64,000 bases of DNA from Aquabacterium lacunae. GTDB lineage: Bacteria > Pseudomonadota > Gammaproteobacteria > Burkholderiales > Burkholderiaceae_C. The translations under genes and the position numbers were made by a program. The stretch lies in NCBI RefSeq assembly GCF_004310865.1, contig NZ_SIXI01000001.1:248001-312000 (forward strand), in the 5' to 3' direction. The notes beneath the pieces were generated by a model. The model saw only the letters and a list, made by a program, of their open reading frames with translations. It did no database searches and was not told the origin of the DNA. This document shows positions 34,740 to 44,637 of the stretch, in pieces (the stretch's first letter is position 1; each line of letters opens with the position of its first letter).

Positions 34740-36791
34740 ATGAGCCAAGCCCCCGCCGAACGCCGCACCATCCGCGAACTGCCCGACGAACTGATCAGCC
34801 AGATCGCAGCCGGTGAAGTGGTGGAGCGCCCGGCCTCGGTGGTGCGTGAGCTGGTGGACAACGCACTCGATGCCGGCGCCACCCAGGTCACGGTGAAGCT
34901 GCTGGCCGGCGGCATCCGCCAGATCCTGATCGAAGACGATGGCTGCGGCATCCCGGTCGACGAGCTGCCCCTGGCCCTCAAACGGCACGCCACCAGCAAG
35001 ATCCGATCGCTCGACGACCTCGAACACGTGCTGACCATGGGCTTTCGCGGTGAGGCCCTGGCCGCGGTGTCGTCGGTGGCTGAAATGGCCATCAGCAGCC
35101 GCACGCCCGATGCCGCCCACGCCCACCGCCTCGATGCCCGCTCGGGCGAACTCAGCCCGGCCGCCCGCAGCCAGGGCACCAGCATCGAAGTGCGCGAGCT
35201 GTTTTTCAACACCCCGGCCCGGCGCAAGTTCCTCAAGAGCGAGGCCACCGAACTGGCCCACTGCCTGGAGGCCGTCAAGCGCCATGCGCTGGCCCGCCCC
35301 GACGTGGGCTTCACCGTGTGGCACGAAGGCAAGCTGATCGAGCAATGGCGCGCCGCACCGCTGGAGCAACGCCTGCGCGACGTGCTGGGTGACGACTTCA
35401 TCCGCGACAGCGTGGCCGTGCAGTTGCAAGTAGGCCCGGTGCGGGTCAGTGGCCGCGCTGGCACCCCGGATGCCGCCCGCTCGCGCGCCGACCACCAGTA
35501 CTGCTACGTGAATGGCCGCTACGTGCGCGACAAGCTGCTGGCCCATGGCGTGCGCTCGGCCTACGAAGACGTGCTGCACGGCAACCGCCAGCCGGTGTAC
35601 GCGCTGTTCGTGGAGATCGCACCCGAGCTGGTCGACGTGAACGTGCACCCCACCAAGATCGAGGTGCGCTTTCGCGACGGGCGCGAGGTGCACCAGGCCG
35701 CGCGCAAGGCGGTCGATGCCGCACTGGCCGTGTCGCGGGCCGGTCAGCCCGATGTGGGCACAGGGCCCGCCGAGCTGCAGGGCGCCCCGCACGCACCCGG
35801 CACACCCAGCACGCACCCAGGCCCGACCCCGGCCTACGCCGCCGGCCAGCAAGGCATGCCCGCGGGTGTGAGCCACACAGCACCCCGCCCGGTGCCCACC
35901 CGCGAGCAAGACCGCCTGCCCTGGGGCACCGCCCCGGGCGTCGAGCCCCTGATGGCCCAGCGCTGGGCCGGCTGGCCCACGGACAGTGCGCAAGCCGCGC
36001 CATCCGCGCCCGCCATCCGTGCGCGGGCCGACGATGAAAACGGATTCGGCGCTGCCGTGGCCACGGCCCAGGAAGCCACCCCGGCCCTCGCCCGCGCACA
36101 GGGTAATGGCTGGAACCCGGTGGCGGCAAGCGCCGCACCGGCCAGCCAGGCCTTGCCTGAAACAGATGCAGGCCAAGATCCCACCTGGGCCGAAGCGGCC
36201 CCGGAAGACTGGCCCCTGGGCCGTGCCATCGCACAGCTGCAAGGCATCTACATCCTGGCCGAGAACGCCAAGGGCCTGGTCATTGTGGACATGCATGCGG
36301 CGCACGAACGCATCGTGTACGAGCGCCTCAAAACCCAGATCGCCCAGGAAAAGCTGCCCAGCCAACCCCTGCTGATCCCGGTCACCTTCGCGGCCACGCC
36401 CCAGGAAGTGGCCGCCGCAGAAACGCATGCCACCGCCCTGGAAACACTGGGCCTGGAGGTCAGCCCCCTGGGGCCCAAGACCCTGGCCGTGCGTTCGCGC
36501 CCCATGGCCCTGGCCCAGGCCGACCTGGTCGAGCTGGCCCGCTCGGTGCTGGGCGAGCTGGCCGGTTTCGATGCCACCACCGTGGTGCAGCGCGCCCAGC
36601 ACGAACTGCTGGCCACGATGGCCTGCCACGGCGCCGTGCGCGCCAACCGCCGCCTGACGCTGACCGAAATGAACGCCCTGTTGCGCGACATGGAGGCCAC
36701 GGAGAGGGCCGACCAGTGCAACCACGGGCGCCCCACCTGGCGCCAGCTCACCCTCGGTGAGCTGGACAACCTGTTCCTGCGCGGGCGCTGA
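34740..36791 (+). CDS. mutL: DNA mismatch repair protein MutL
   Basis: A 683-residue MutL. The N-terminal GHKL ATPase (about 10-330) has IAAGEVVERPASVVRELVDN, DDGCGI and MGFRGEALAAVSSV. A Pro/Ala-rich linker (about 340-490) follows, then the C-terminal dimerisation domain. That domain contains VDMHAAHERIVYE, which fits the metal-binding motif D-x-HA-x2-E-x4-E of endonuclease-active MutL, together with CNHGRP at the end. This suggests nicking activity, unlike E. coli MutL (inference from motif). It is divergent from dedA. Confidence 0.96.
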   Translation: MSQAPAERRTIRELPDELISQIAAGEVVERPASVVRELVDNALDAGATQVTVKLLAGGIRQILIEDDGCGIPVDELPLALKRHATSKIRSLDDLEHVLTMGFRGEALAAVSSVAEMAISSRTPDAAHAHRLDARSGELSPAARSQGTSIEVRELFFNTPARRKFLKSEATELAHCLEAVKRHALARPDVGFTVWHEGKLIEQWRAAPLEQRLRDVLGDDFIRDSVAVQLQVGPVRVSGRAGTPDAARSRADHQYCYVNGRYVRDKLLAHGVRSAYEDVLHGNRQPVYALFVEIAPELVDVNVHPTKIEVRFRDGREVHQAARKAVDAALAVSRAGQPDVGTGPAELQGAPHAPGTPSTHPGPTPAYAAGQQGMPAGVSHTAPRPVPTREQDRLPWGTAPGVEPLMAQRWAGWPTDSAQAAPSAPAIRARADDENGFGAAVATAQEATPALARAQGNGWNPVAASAAPASQALPETDAGQDPTWAEAAPEDWPLGRAIAQLQGIYILAENAKGLVIVDMHAAHERIVYERLKTQIAQEKLPSQPLLIPVTFAATPQEVAAAETHATALETLGLEVSPLGPKTLAVRSRPMALAQADLVELARSVLGELAGFDATTVVQRAQHELLATMACHGAVRANRRLTLTEMNALLRDMEATERADQCNHGRPTWRQLTLGELDNLFLRGR

Positions 36792-36822
36792 GCGCTCGCC
36801 CCACCGCTTTGCCTGCCCGGAC

Positions 36823-38232
36823 ATGACCGAACGCAAGAAGATCAAGCTGCCCACCAGCAGCACCCCCAGCACCGACGGCCCGCGCCGTCGTCCGGTCCGC
36901 CCTGGCACCGCCCCGCGCACCCGCGTGCTCAGCGAGGTGCAGGCTGAACGCGCCGAGCGCAAGGCCAGGCAAGAGGCCTGGCAGGAGCGCGGTGAGGGCC
37001 GCGGAGACCGTGGTGATCGCGGAGATCGCCCCCCGCGCCGCGACGAACGTGGCCACTGGGAGGAACGCGGCCCTCGCAGCGAGCAGCGTGAGGGCTACCG
37101 CGATGGGCCACGCGAAGGCCAGCGAGGTGCACCCCGCGATGGACGACGTGACGAGCGACACAGCGATGACCGCCGTGGCCCGCGCCCTGATGGCCGTGGC
37201 CAGGGCCCGCGTGACACCCGCCAGGCCGACCGCGGTGACGCGCCCCACAAACCCCGCGAGCGCGTGAATCCCAAGCCCTGGGAGCGCCGCGACGACGGTG
37301 ACCGGGGCTACCGTTCCGACCGCCCCCTGCGTCAGGAAGGCGACCGTGCGCGACGCGACGACCGGGATGAGCGCCACAGCCGCAACGACCGCCCTGAGCG
37401 CCTGGACCGCACCCTGCGCGATGACACGCCCCGCACTGCGGTGCCCACCGTGCGCCAGGCCCCTGAAGACGGCCGTGTGCGCCTGTCCAAGGTCATGAGC
37501 GAGAAGGGTCTGGCCTCGCGCCGTGAGGCCGACGACTGGATCGTCAACGGATGGGTGCGTGTCGATGGCCAGGTGGTCACCGAGCTGGGCACCCGCATCT
37601 TCCCTGACCAGCGCATCGACATCGACGCGCAAGCCCGCGCCGAGCAATCGCGCCAGGTCACCATCCTGCTGCACAAGCCCATCGGCTATGTCAGCGGCCA
37701 GGCCGAAGACGGGCACGAGCCCGCCGTGGTGCTGATCCACCCCGACAACCATTGGGCCGAAGATCCGATGCCCTGGAAGCTGCAACGCGGTCACCTGCAC
37801 AAGCTGGCCCCTGCAGGCCGTCTGGACATCGACTCCACAGGCCTGCTGGTGCTGACGCAAGACGGCCGCATCGCCCGACAGCTGATCGGCGAAGACGCCC
37901 TGGTGGAAAAGGAATACCTGGTGCGCGTGGTGTGGCAAGGTGCCCCCGAGGCCGAGAACGTGATGGAAGCCACCCCGCCTGAAGTGCTGGAGCAGCTTCA
38001 ATACGGTCTGAGCCTCGATGGCAAGCCGCTCAAGCCTGCCAAAGTGTCGTGGCAGAACGAACACCAGCTGCGCTTCGTGCTGCGCGAAGGCAAGAAGCGC
38101 CAGATCCGCCGCATGTGCGAGCAGGTGGGCCTGAAGGTGGTGGGCCTCAAGCGGGTGCGCATGGGCCGTGTGGTGCTGGGCAAGCTGCCCATGGGCCAAT
38201 GGCGCTTCCTGCGCCCTGACGAACAGTTCTGA
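36823..38232 (+). CDS. rluB: RsuA/RluB-family 23S rRNA pseudouridine synthase
   Basis: A 469-residue synthase, long for the family because of an Arg/Asp/Gly-rich low-complexity N terminus (about 50-210, with units such as GDRGDRGDR). After it comes an S4 RNA-binding domain (VRLSKVMSEKGLASRREADD) and the catalytic domain, with the Asp nucleophile in GRLDIDSTGLL near residue 334. The C-terminal EGKKRQIRRMCEQVGLKV is typical of RluB/RluE. RluB modifies U2605 of 23S rRNA; specificity here is by resemblance. It starts 32 bases after mutL. Confidence 0.88.
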   Translation: MTERKKIKLPTSSTPSTDGPRRRPVRPGTAPRTRVLSEVQAERAERKARQEAWQERGEGRGDRGDRGDRPPRRDERGHWEERGPRSEQREGYRDGPREGQRGAPRDGRRDERHSDDRRGPRPDGRGQGPRDTRQADRGDAPHKPRERVNPKPWERRDDGDRGYRSDRPLRQEGDRARRDDRDERHSRNDRPERLDRTLRDDTPRTAVPTVRQAPEDGRVRLSKVMSEKGLASRREADDWIVNGWVRVDGQVVTELGTRIFPDQRIDIDAQARAEQSRQVTILLHKPIGYVSGQAEDGHEPAVVLIHPDNHWAEDPMPWKLQRGHLHKLAPAGRLDIDSTGLLVLTQDGRIARQLIGEDALVEKEYLVRVVWQGAPEAENVMEATPPEVLEQLQYGLSLDGKPLKPAKVSWQNEHQLRFVLREGKKRQIRRMCEQVGLKVVGLKRVRMGRVVLGKLPMGQWRFLRPDEQF

Positions 38233-38249
38233 GGCCGCTGGCCCCCTTC

Positions 38250-39515
38250 ATGAACCCGGTCGTCATCATCCTGGCGCTGTCGTTCCTGCTCGGCTTGCAG
38301 CCGGTGGCGACCGACCTCTACCTCCCCGCCCTGCCGCAGATGCAGCAGGCCCTGCAGATCACGCAGGCCGATGCGCAATGGACGTTGTCGTCCATCGTGC
38401 TGGCTTTCGGGGTCTCCCAGATGGTGTGGGGCCCGGTCTCCGACCGCATTGGCCGGCGCCCTGTGCTGCTGGCCGGCCTGAGCCTGTTCGTGCTGGCCTC
38501 GGCCGGCACGGTGCTGGCCCAGAACCTGGGGCAGATGGTGGCCCTGCGCACCGTGCAAGGGGTGGGCCTGGCCGCTTCGGTGGTGTGCGCCCGCGCCATG
38601 ATCCGTGACCTGTACGAGCCCGAAGCCGGCGCGCGGGTGCTGTCCAAGGGCCTCAGTGGCCTGGGCGTGATCGCGCTGGTCGGGCCCATCGTGGGGGGCC
38701 TCACGGCGCAGCACCTGGGCTGGCGGGCCACCCTGGCCGAGGTGGGGCTGTTCGCTTTCGCCGGGCTGGTGTTCATCGCGCTGGCCCTGCGCGAAACCTT
38801 GCCCGTGCACCGTCGCCAGCGCGGCATGTCGCTGGGGCAGCGCCTGTCGCAATGGCACGAGATCACCGCCCAGCCCATGTTCCGCGCCTACACGGCCCTG
38901 ACCTCATCCACCTATGGCGGGCTGTACGTGTTCCTCGCGGCATCGTCCTTCGTGTTCATCCAGGTGCTGGGTGTGAGCAAGCCCGTTTACGGCGGCATCA
39001 TGGCCAGCATGTCGCTGGGCTATCTGCTGGGCACCGTGCTGTGCCGCGCCCGGCTGCGCACCATGGGCCTGCCCGACACCGTGCGCCTGGGCACCGTGCT
39101 GTCGATGGCGGCGGCCGTCTGGCTGATCGGTCTGTCGGCCGTGTGCGGGGTGCTGGACTGGGTGCCCCCTGCATGGGTGCTCATGCCCGGGCTGTGGTGC
39201 TATGCCATCGCCCACGGCGTGCACCAGCCCTGCAGCCAGGCGGGCGTGGTGGCATCGTTCCCGCAACAGGCGGGTGCGGCTTCGGCCCTGTCGGGCCTGG
39301 TGATGAGCGTGCTGGCCTTTGTCATCGGCGCCCTGCTGGCCGCCTGGAGCCAGCAACCCGGCTGGGCCGGCACCCTCTACCCCATGACCCTGGGGGTGGG
39401 CCTGGGCGCCCTGCTCACGGCCCATGTGGGACGCACCCGCGTGCAGCGCCATGGCCACCCGGTGGTCACCACGCAGATCGACTCGGGCATCACCGAGCCG
39501 GAGGGCACGGCATGA
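38250..39515 (+). CDS. Bcr/CflA-family MFS drug transporter
   Basis: A 421-residue transporter with twelve predicted membrane helices. It has the family start [25 protein letters not shown] motif [17 protein letters not shown] and RALVQG-like [19 protein letters not shown]. Bcr/CflA proteins export bicyclomycin, chloramphenicol or other small molecules; the substrate is not predictable. It is 17 bases after the rluB-like gene, and its stop overlaps the miaA ATG (ATGA), so the three genes are probably cotranscribed. Confidence 0.88.
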   Translation: MNPVVIILALSFLLGLQPVATDLYLPALPQMQQALQITQADAQWTLSSIVLAFGVSQMVWGPVSDRIGRRPVLLAGLSLFVLASAGTVLAQNLGQMVALRTVQGVGLAASVVCARAMIRDLYEPEAGARVLSKGLSGLGVIALVGPIVGGLTAQHLGWRATLAEVGLFAFAGLVFIALALRETLPVHRRQRGMSLGQRLSQWHEITAQPMFRAYTALTSSTYGGLYVFLAASSFVFIQVLGVSKPVYGGIMASMSLGYLLGTVLCRARLRTMGLPDTVRLGTVLSMAAAVWLIGLSAVCGVLDWVPPAWVLMPGLWCYAIAHGVHQPCSQAGVVASFPQQAGAASALSGLVMSVLAFVIGALLAAWSQQPGWAGTLYPMTLGVGLGALLTAHVGRTRVQRHGHPVVTTQIDSGITEPEGTA

Positions 39516-40483
39516 GCCCGGACACCCGCACCCTGATCCTCGCAGGGCCCACCGCCTCGGGCAAAACCGCACTGGCCCTGGCCCTGGCCGAACACCTGCC
39601 CCTGGAGATCATCAGCGTCGACTCGGCCCTGATCTACCGCGGCATGGACATCGGCACGGCCAAGCCCACGCCCGACGAGCAAGCCGCGGTGCCCCACCAC
39701 CTGATCGACATCCTCGACCCGCTCGAGAGCTACAGCGCCGCGCGCTTTGTGGCCGACACCCGGCGGCTGATGGGCGAGATCCGGGCGCGTGGCCGCACGC
39801 CACTGCTGGTGGGTGGCACCATGCTGTACGTCAAGGCCCTGATCGACGGGCTGGACGACATCCCGGCCTCCAACCCCGAGGTGCGCGCACAGATCGACGA
39901 ACGCGCCGCACGCGAAGGCTGGCCTGTGCTGCACGCCGAACTGTGCCGCGTCGACCCCGTGCTGGGCCAGCGCCTGGCCCCCCATGATGCGCAACGCATC
40001 CAGCGCGCGCTGGAGGTGTTCCTGAGCACGGGCCAACCCCTGTCCAGCTTCCAGCGCATCCACCAGGGCCCCTTGCCCTCTCAACAGGCCCAGGCGCCCG
40101 AGGGCACAGTGATGGTCTCGCTGGAGCCCGACAACCGCCGCTGGCTGCACGACCGCATCGGCCTGCGCTACCAGCTGATGATGCAGCAGGGCCTGGTCGA
40201 CGAGGTGCAGCGCCTGCGTGCACGCGGCGACCTGCACCTGGAGCTGCCCTCCATGCGCTGTGTGGGCTACCGGCAGGTGTGGGAAGCGCTCGATGCTGGC
40301 CTGGACCTGAGCCAGCCCGCCGTGCAGGCCGAAGTGGCCGAACGCGGCGCGGCGGCCACGCGACAGCTGGCCAAGCGGCAGATCACGTGGCTGCGCAGCA
40401 TGCCCTGGCGCACCGCCCTGCCCTGTGACACCCTCAGCCCGGCCGACATGCTCGCCGGTCTGCGGCAGGCACTGCGCTGTTGA
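39512..40483 (+). CDS. miaA: tRNA dimethylallyltransferase
   Basis: MiaA isopentenylates A37 of tRNAs reading UNN codons. The 323-residue product shows the P-loop [18 protein letters not shown], the substrate motif [34 protein letters not shown] and the C-terminal [13 protein letters not shown]. Start ATG 39512 overlaps the transporter stop. mutL and miaA are neighbours in many proteobacteria; here the rluB-like and transporter genes lie between them. Confidence 0.96.
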   Translation: MSPDTRTLILAGPTASGKTALALALAEHLPLEIISVDSALIYRGMDIGTAKPTPDEQAAVPHHLIDILDPLESYSAARFVADTRRLMGEIRARGRTPLLVGGTMLYVKALIDGLDDIPASNPEVRAQIDERAAREGWPVLHAELCRVDPVLGQRLAPHDAQRIQRALEVFLSTGQPLSSFQRIHQGPLPSQQAQAPEGTVMVSLEPDNRRWLHDRIGLRYQLMMQQGLVDEVQRLRARGDLHLELPSMRCVGYRQVWEALDAGLDLSQPAVQAEVAERGAAATRQLAKRQITWLRSMPWRTALPCDTLSPADMLAGLRQALRC

Positions 40484-40498
40484 GGCCGGCGCGTCGGC

Positions 40499-41035
40499 TC
40501 AAACTGTCACCGCGTCAGGGCCCCCAGAACCACCCGAAGCCTTGAATCGTTCGGCATTGGCCAGCAAACGACGCAGCATGCCCAGCATCTGCAGCCACTC
40601 GTCCTCGGTGAAGCCGCTCAGGTAAGCGTTCTGCACCTGCGACAGCACCACCGGCACCTGCTCGGCGGCCTGCCGACCGGCATCGGTCAGCTCCAGCAAC
40701 GACACCCGTCGATCGGCCGTGCTGCGCACCCGGCGGCACAGCCCCTTGGCTTCCAGGCGGTCGAGCGTGCGGGTCAGCGCGCCCGGGTCAAGCTGCAGCT
40801 CGCGGGCCAGTTCTGCCAATGTGGATGCCCGGCCCTTGAACAACATGAACAACGGGGTCCACTGCGCGTGGGTCAGGCCCTGTTCGGCCAGGCGCCGGTC
40901 CACCTCACCCGTCATGGCGAGCATCAGGCGCTTCATCAGGAAGCCCATGGAGTTGTCACTGGAATAGGACTGCGCCGAGTAAAAGCAAGCGGGAGCGCCA
41001 TCGGGCGCACCCGAGGAAGGATCGTCGGGGAGCAT
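40499..41035 (-). CDS. MarR-family transcriptional regulator
   Basis: A 178-residue MarR protein. After a 25-residue extension it reads FYSAQSYSSDNSMGFLMKRL, followed by the winged helix (LTHAQWTPLFMLFKGRASTL, then DPGALTRTLDRLEAKGL and RRVRSTADRR in the wing). ATG 41035 was chosen because the putative promoter and operator lie just upstream. It is divergent from an ABC exporter gene by 52 bases, the usual context for a repressor of an efflux system. Confidence 0.85.
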   Translation of the reverse strand: MLPDDPSSGAPDGAPACFYSAQSYSSDNSMGFLMKRLMLAMTGEVDRRLAEQGLTHAQWTPLFMLFKGRASTLAELARELQLDPGALTRTLDRLEAKGLCRRVRSTADRRVSLLELTDAGRQAAEQVPVVLSQVQNAYLSGFTEDEWLQMLGMLRRLLANAERFKASGGSGGPDAVTV

Positions 41036-41041
41036 GGGTTC

Positions 41042-41070
41042 ATCTTGATTGCCTGGGCAACCATTGTCAA
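41042..41070 (-). promoter_or_regulatory. Promoter and palindrome of the marR-type gene
   Basis: On the minus strand TTGACA (41070-41065) and CAAGAT (41047-41042) are 17 bases apart. The spacer contains TTGCC-TG-GGCAA (41049-41060), an inverted repeat with 5-bp arms. A MarR dimer bound there would block its own promoter and probably that of the divergent ABC gene. Confidence 0.55.
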
Positions 41071-41087
41071 GGCACGATAATGGTGGC

Positions 41088-42926
41088 ATGAGTTCGTCTG
41101 CATCGCATTCCGCCCCGGTGGCCCCCGCCCCCCAGGAAGCCTCAAGGCCCGCCGTGGCACCGGGCGCCCTCAAGGCCCTGACCCCGTTCCTGCAGCCCTA
41201 CAAGGGCCGCATTGCGCTGGCCGGCATCTTCCTGGTGATGGCCGCTGTCACCACCCTGGTGCTGCCACAGGCCCTGCGCCAGCTGATCGACCAGGGCTTT
41301 TTGCCCACCGACCCCGGCGAGCGCATTGCGGCCATGCGCGAACACTTCCTGGCGCTGGCCGCAGTGGGCGTGGCCCTGGGCGTGTTCTCGGCCCTGCGCT
41401 ACTACTGCGTCACCTGGCTGGGCGAGCGCATCTCGGCCGACCTCAAAGACGCGGTGTATGCGCACGTTCTGCGCCAGAGCCCCCAGTTTTTCGAAACCAC
41501 CCGCACTGGCGAGGTGCTGTCACGCCTGACGGCCGACACCACCCTGATCCAGAGCGTGGTGGGCTCCAGCCTGTCGATGGGCCTGCGCAACGTGATCATG
41601 GGCGTGGGCGCGCTGACCATGCTGGTGATCACCAACCCCACGGTGATGGCCTGGGTGCTGGGCGTGATCGGCCTGGTCGTGGTACCGGCCGTGCTGGCCG
41701 GGCGCCGGGTGCGCAAGCTGTCTCGGGCCAGCCAGGACCGCGTGGCCGACTCGTCGGCCATTGCGGGCGAAGTGCTCAATGCCGTCCACGAGGTGCAAAG
41801 CTACACCGCCGAAGCGCGTGAAGCCCTGCGCTTTGCCGATGCCACCGAGCTGGCGTTCAGCACCAGCGTACGACGCGCACGCACGCGTGCCGCCCTGGTG
41901 GCCTTCCTGATCAGCGGCATCGCCAGCGCTTTGCTGTGGGTTCTCTACCAGGGGAGCCAGGCCGTGGTCGAGGGCCGCATCAGTGCGGGCCACATGGGCC
42001 AGACTGTGGTGTACGTGATCCTGCTGATCAGCTCGACCGCCGCGCTGTCCGAAATCTACGGCGAGCTGCTGCGTGCCGCTGGCGCCACCGAGCGCCTGGT
42101 CGAACTGCTCAACACGCCTGCGAACATCGCATCACCATCGCAGCCCATGGCCTTGCCACCTGTCAGCCAGGGCACCGCCGTGCGTTTTGATCAGGTGGGA
42201 TTTCATTACCCATCGCGCCCAGGCCAGCCTGCCCTGCAGCGCTTCGACCTGGCCATCGAGCCTGGCCAGACCGTCGCCCTGGTGGGCCCCAGCGGCGCTG
42301 GCAAGACCACGGTGTTCCAGCTGCTGCAACGCTTTTACGACCCCCAGCAAGGCCGCATCGTGGTCGATGGTGTGCCCATCCAGCAACTGAGCCTGGACGC
42401 CCTGCGCGGCCGCATCAGCGTGGTGGCACAAGACAGCACTGTGTTCTCCAGCTCCGCCCTGGAAAACATCCGATATGGGCGTCCCGACGCCACCGACGAC
42501 GAAGTGTTCGCTGCCGCACGCGCAGCGCATGCGCACGATTTCATCCAGAATCTGCCCGAAGGCTACGACACCTTCCTGGGCGAACGCGGCGTGCGCCTGT
42601 CAGGGGGGCAACGTCAGCGCATCAGCATCGCCCGGGCGATTTTGAAGAACGCCCCGCTGCTGCTGCTGGACGAAGCCACCAGCGCACTCGACACCGAAAG
42701 CGAACGCGCCGTGCAGGCTGCCCTCGAGGCGGCCATGAAGGGGCGCACCACGCTGGTCATTGCCCACCGCCTGAGCACCGTGGTCAATGCCGACCGCATC
42801 GTGGTATTGGAAGGTGGCCAGATCGTTGACACGGGAACTCACCACGAACTGATGGGGCGAAATGGACTGTATGCGCGCCTGGCGGCCATGCAGTTCGACC
42901 GCTTCGAGCAAAGCGACGCCGCCTGA
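41088..42926 (+). CDS. ABC exporter, fused permease-ATPase (MsbA/LmrA type)
   Basis: A 612-residue half-transporter. Six membrane helices (about 40-330) precede an ATPase domain with Walker A VGPSGAGKTTVFQLL, Q-loop VVAQDSTVF, signature LSGGQRQRISIARA and Walker B LLLLDEATSALD, then the His switch IAHRLSTV. It would act as a homodimer exporting a lipid or drug. True MsbA usually sits by lpxK; here the divergent MarR gene suggests a regulated efflux role instead. Confidence 0.9.
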   Translation: MSSSASHSAPVAPAPQEASRPAVAPGALKALTPFLQPYKGRIALAGIFLVMAAVTTLVLPQALRQLIDQGFLPTDPGERIAAMREHFLALAAVGVALGVFSALRYYCVTWLGERISADLKDAVYAHVLRQSPQFFETTRTGEVLSRLTADTTLIQSVVGSSLSMGLRNVIMGVGALTMLVITNPTVMAWVLGVIGLVVVPAVLAGRRVRKLSRASQDRVADSSAIAGEVLNAVHEVQSYTAEAREALRFADATELAFSTSVRRARTRAALVAFLISGIASALLWVLYQGSQAVVEGRISAGHMGQTVVYVILLISSTAALSEIYGELLRAAGATERLVELLNTPANIASPSQPMALPPVSQGTAVRFDQVGFHYPSRPGQPALQRFDLAIEPGQTVALVGPSGAGKTTVFQLLQRFYDPQQGRIVVDGVPIQQLSLDALRGRISVVAQDSTVFSSSALENIRYGRPDATDDEVFAAARAAHAHDFIQNLPEGYDTFLGERGVRLSGGQRQRISIARAILKNAPLLLLDEATSALDTESERAVQAALEAAMKGRTTLVIAHRLSTVVNADRIVVLEGGQIVDTGTHHELMGRNGLYARLAAMQFDRFEQSDAA

Positions 42927-42987
42927 CCCGGTCAACGCCGGCCACCGGCAATGCGTTGAACACCCAGCTTTCACTTTCACAGCCCCC

Positions 42988-43668
42988 ATGACCCACACCG
43001 CACTGACCCGTCTGCCCGCCCGCCTGACCCTCATCACCGCCCTGGCCGCCACCGTGCTGGCCACCGGCTGCGCCAACATGGACGACACCCAACGCCGCAC
43101 GGCCACGGGCGCGGCCATCGGTGCCGTGGCAGGTGCCGTGCTGGGCAAGGCCACCGGCAACAACGCCGGCGCAGGCGCGGCCATCGGTGGCATTGCCGGT
43201 GCCGTGATCGGCAACGTGTGGTCGCAGCGCATGGAAGCCCAGAAAAAGGCCATGGAGCAGGCCACTCAGGGCACGCCCGTCGAAGTAACCCGCACCGCCG
43301 ACAACCAGCTCAAGCTGGAGATTCCGGCCGACATCTCGTTCGACAAGAACAGCGCCGCCATCAAGCCCGAACTGCGCAGCGTGCTCGACACCTTCGCCGA
43401 CGGTCTGCGCAAGAACAGCACGGGCATGGTGGTGCGCATCGTGGGCCACACCGACAGCACCGGCAGCGACGCCATCAACAACCCGCTGTCGCTGCAACGC
43501 GCTGAAAGCGTCAAGGATTTCCTGACCGACCGCAGCGTGCCGGCCAGCCGCATCGAAACCCAGGGCCGCGGCTCGCGTGAACCCATCGCCAGCAATGCCA
43601 CCACCGAGGGCCAGGCCAAGAACCGCCGCGTGGAAATCTTCCTGCGCGAGCCGGGCCAGAACGGCTGA
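42988..43668 (+). CDS. OmpA-family lipoprotein with glycine zipper (YiaD-like)
   Basis: A 226-residue outer-membrane lipoprotein. The signal peptide ends at the lipobox LATGC (Cys 29). A glycine-zipper segment follows (TGAAIGAVAGAVLG and AAIGGIAGAVIG), then an OmpA-like peptidoglycan-binding domain with LEIPADISFDKNSAAI, VGHTDSTGSD and NRRVEIFL. Such proteins tether the outer membrane to peptidoglycan. ATG 42988 gives the signal peptide. A terminator follows the gene. Confidence 0.9.
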   Translation: MTHTALTRLPARLTLITALAATVLATGCANMDDTQRRTATGAAIGAVAGAVLGKATGNNAGAGAAIGGIAGAVIGNVWSQRMEAQKKAMEQATQGTPVEVTRTADNQLKLEIPADISFDKNSAAIKPELRSVLDTFADGLRKNSTGMVVRIVGHTDSTGSDAINNPLSLQRAESVKDFLTDRSVPASRIETQGRGSREPIASNATTEGQAKNRRVEIFLREPGQNG

Positions 43669-43710
43669 AATCCCTCACCGGTCGCCAGCGCGCGGCAGTG
43701 AGACAATGCA

Positions 43711-43741
43711 AGGCCTCGGCACACCCGCCGGGGCCTTTTTC
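43711..43741 (+). terminator. Terminator after the OmpA-like lipoprotein gene
   Basis: AGGCCTCGGC (43711-43720) pairs with GCCGGGGCCT (43727-43736) with one G-T wobble around the loop ACACCC, followed by a T-run. It separates the lipoprotein gene from thyA, which starts 33 bases later. Confidence 0.85.
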
Positions 43742-43773
43742 GTTGTCCAGCCAGTCGTCACCCAGTCGCCACC

Positions 43774-44604
43774 ATGAGCCGCCCTGTCCGCAGCCAGTAC
43801 GAAGACTTCATGCGCCATGTGCACACCCAAGGTGTGCTCAAGACCGACCGCACCGGCACCGGCACCCGCAGCGTGTTCGGCCACCAGATGCGCTTCGACC
43901 TGAGCGAAGGCTTCCCCCTGGTGACCACCAAGAAGGTGCATCTGAAATCGATCATCGTGGAGCTGCTGTGGTTCCTTCGTGGCGACAACAACGTGAAGTG
44001 GCTACAAGAGCGCGGCGTCACCATCTGGGACGAGTGGGCGCGTGAAGACGGATCGCTGGGCCCGGTGTATGGCGTGCAATGGCGCAACTGGCCCAAGCCT
44101 GGCGGCGGCCACATCGACCAGATCAGCGAAGTGATCAAGCAGCTGAAGACCAGCCCCGATTCGCGCCGCATCATCGTCAGCGCCTGGAACGTGGGCGAGA
44201 TCGAGCAGATGGCCCTGCCGCCCTGCCACGCCTTCTTCCAGTTCTACGTGGCCCCACCGCAGGCCGAGGGCCAGCGCCCCAAGCTCAGCTGCCAGCTGTA
44301 CCAGCGCAGCGCCGACATCTTCCTGGGCGTGCCCTTCAACATCGCCAGCTACGCCCTGCTCACCCACATGGTGGCCCAGCAGTGCGACATGGACGTGGGC
44401 GACTTCATCTGGACCGGCGGCGACTGCCACATCTACAGCAACCACACCGAGCAGGTCGAGCTGCAGCTCAGCCGCACGCCCCACCCCTACCCGGTGCTGA
44501 ACATCAAGCGCAAGCCCGATTCGATCTTCGGTTACGAATACGAAGACTTCGAAGTGCTGGAGTACCAGCACCACGCGCCCATCAAGGCGCCCGTGGCCGT
44601 CTGA
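43774..44604 (+). CDS. thyA: Thymidylate synthase
   Basis: ThyA methylates dUMP to dTMP with methylene-tetrahydrofolate. The 276-residue length is normal. It has [35 protein letters not shown], the catalytic Cys in [12 protein letters not shown], and [19 protein letters not shown]. Its dihydrofolate partner enzyme FolA is encoded 2 kb downstream on the same strand, with an oppositely oriented RTX gene between them. Confidence 0.97.
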   Translation: MSRPVRSQYEDFMRHVHTQGVLKTDRTGTGTRSVFGHQMRFDLSEGFPLVTTKKVHLKSIIVELLWFLRGDNNVKWLQERGVTIWDEWAREDGSLGPVYGVQWRNWPKPGGGHIDQISEVIKQLKTSPDSRRIIVSAWNVGEIEQMALPPCHAFFQFYVAPPQAEGQRPKLSCQLYQRSADIFLGVPFNIASYALLTHMVAQQCDMDVGDFIWTGGDCHIYSNHTEQVELQLSRTPHPYPVLNIKRKPDSIFGYEYEDFEVLEYQHHAPIKAPVAV

Positions 44605-44637
44605 CCACGGGCACTGGCTGCCGGTTCAGCGTCAGTC

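Noticed and set aside
34710-36962. A 750-codon minus-strand frame opposite mutL
   Set aside because: No recognisable motif and a His/Gly/Gln-rich composition; mutL on the other strand has all family motifs.
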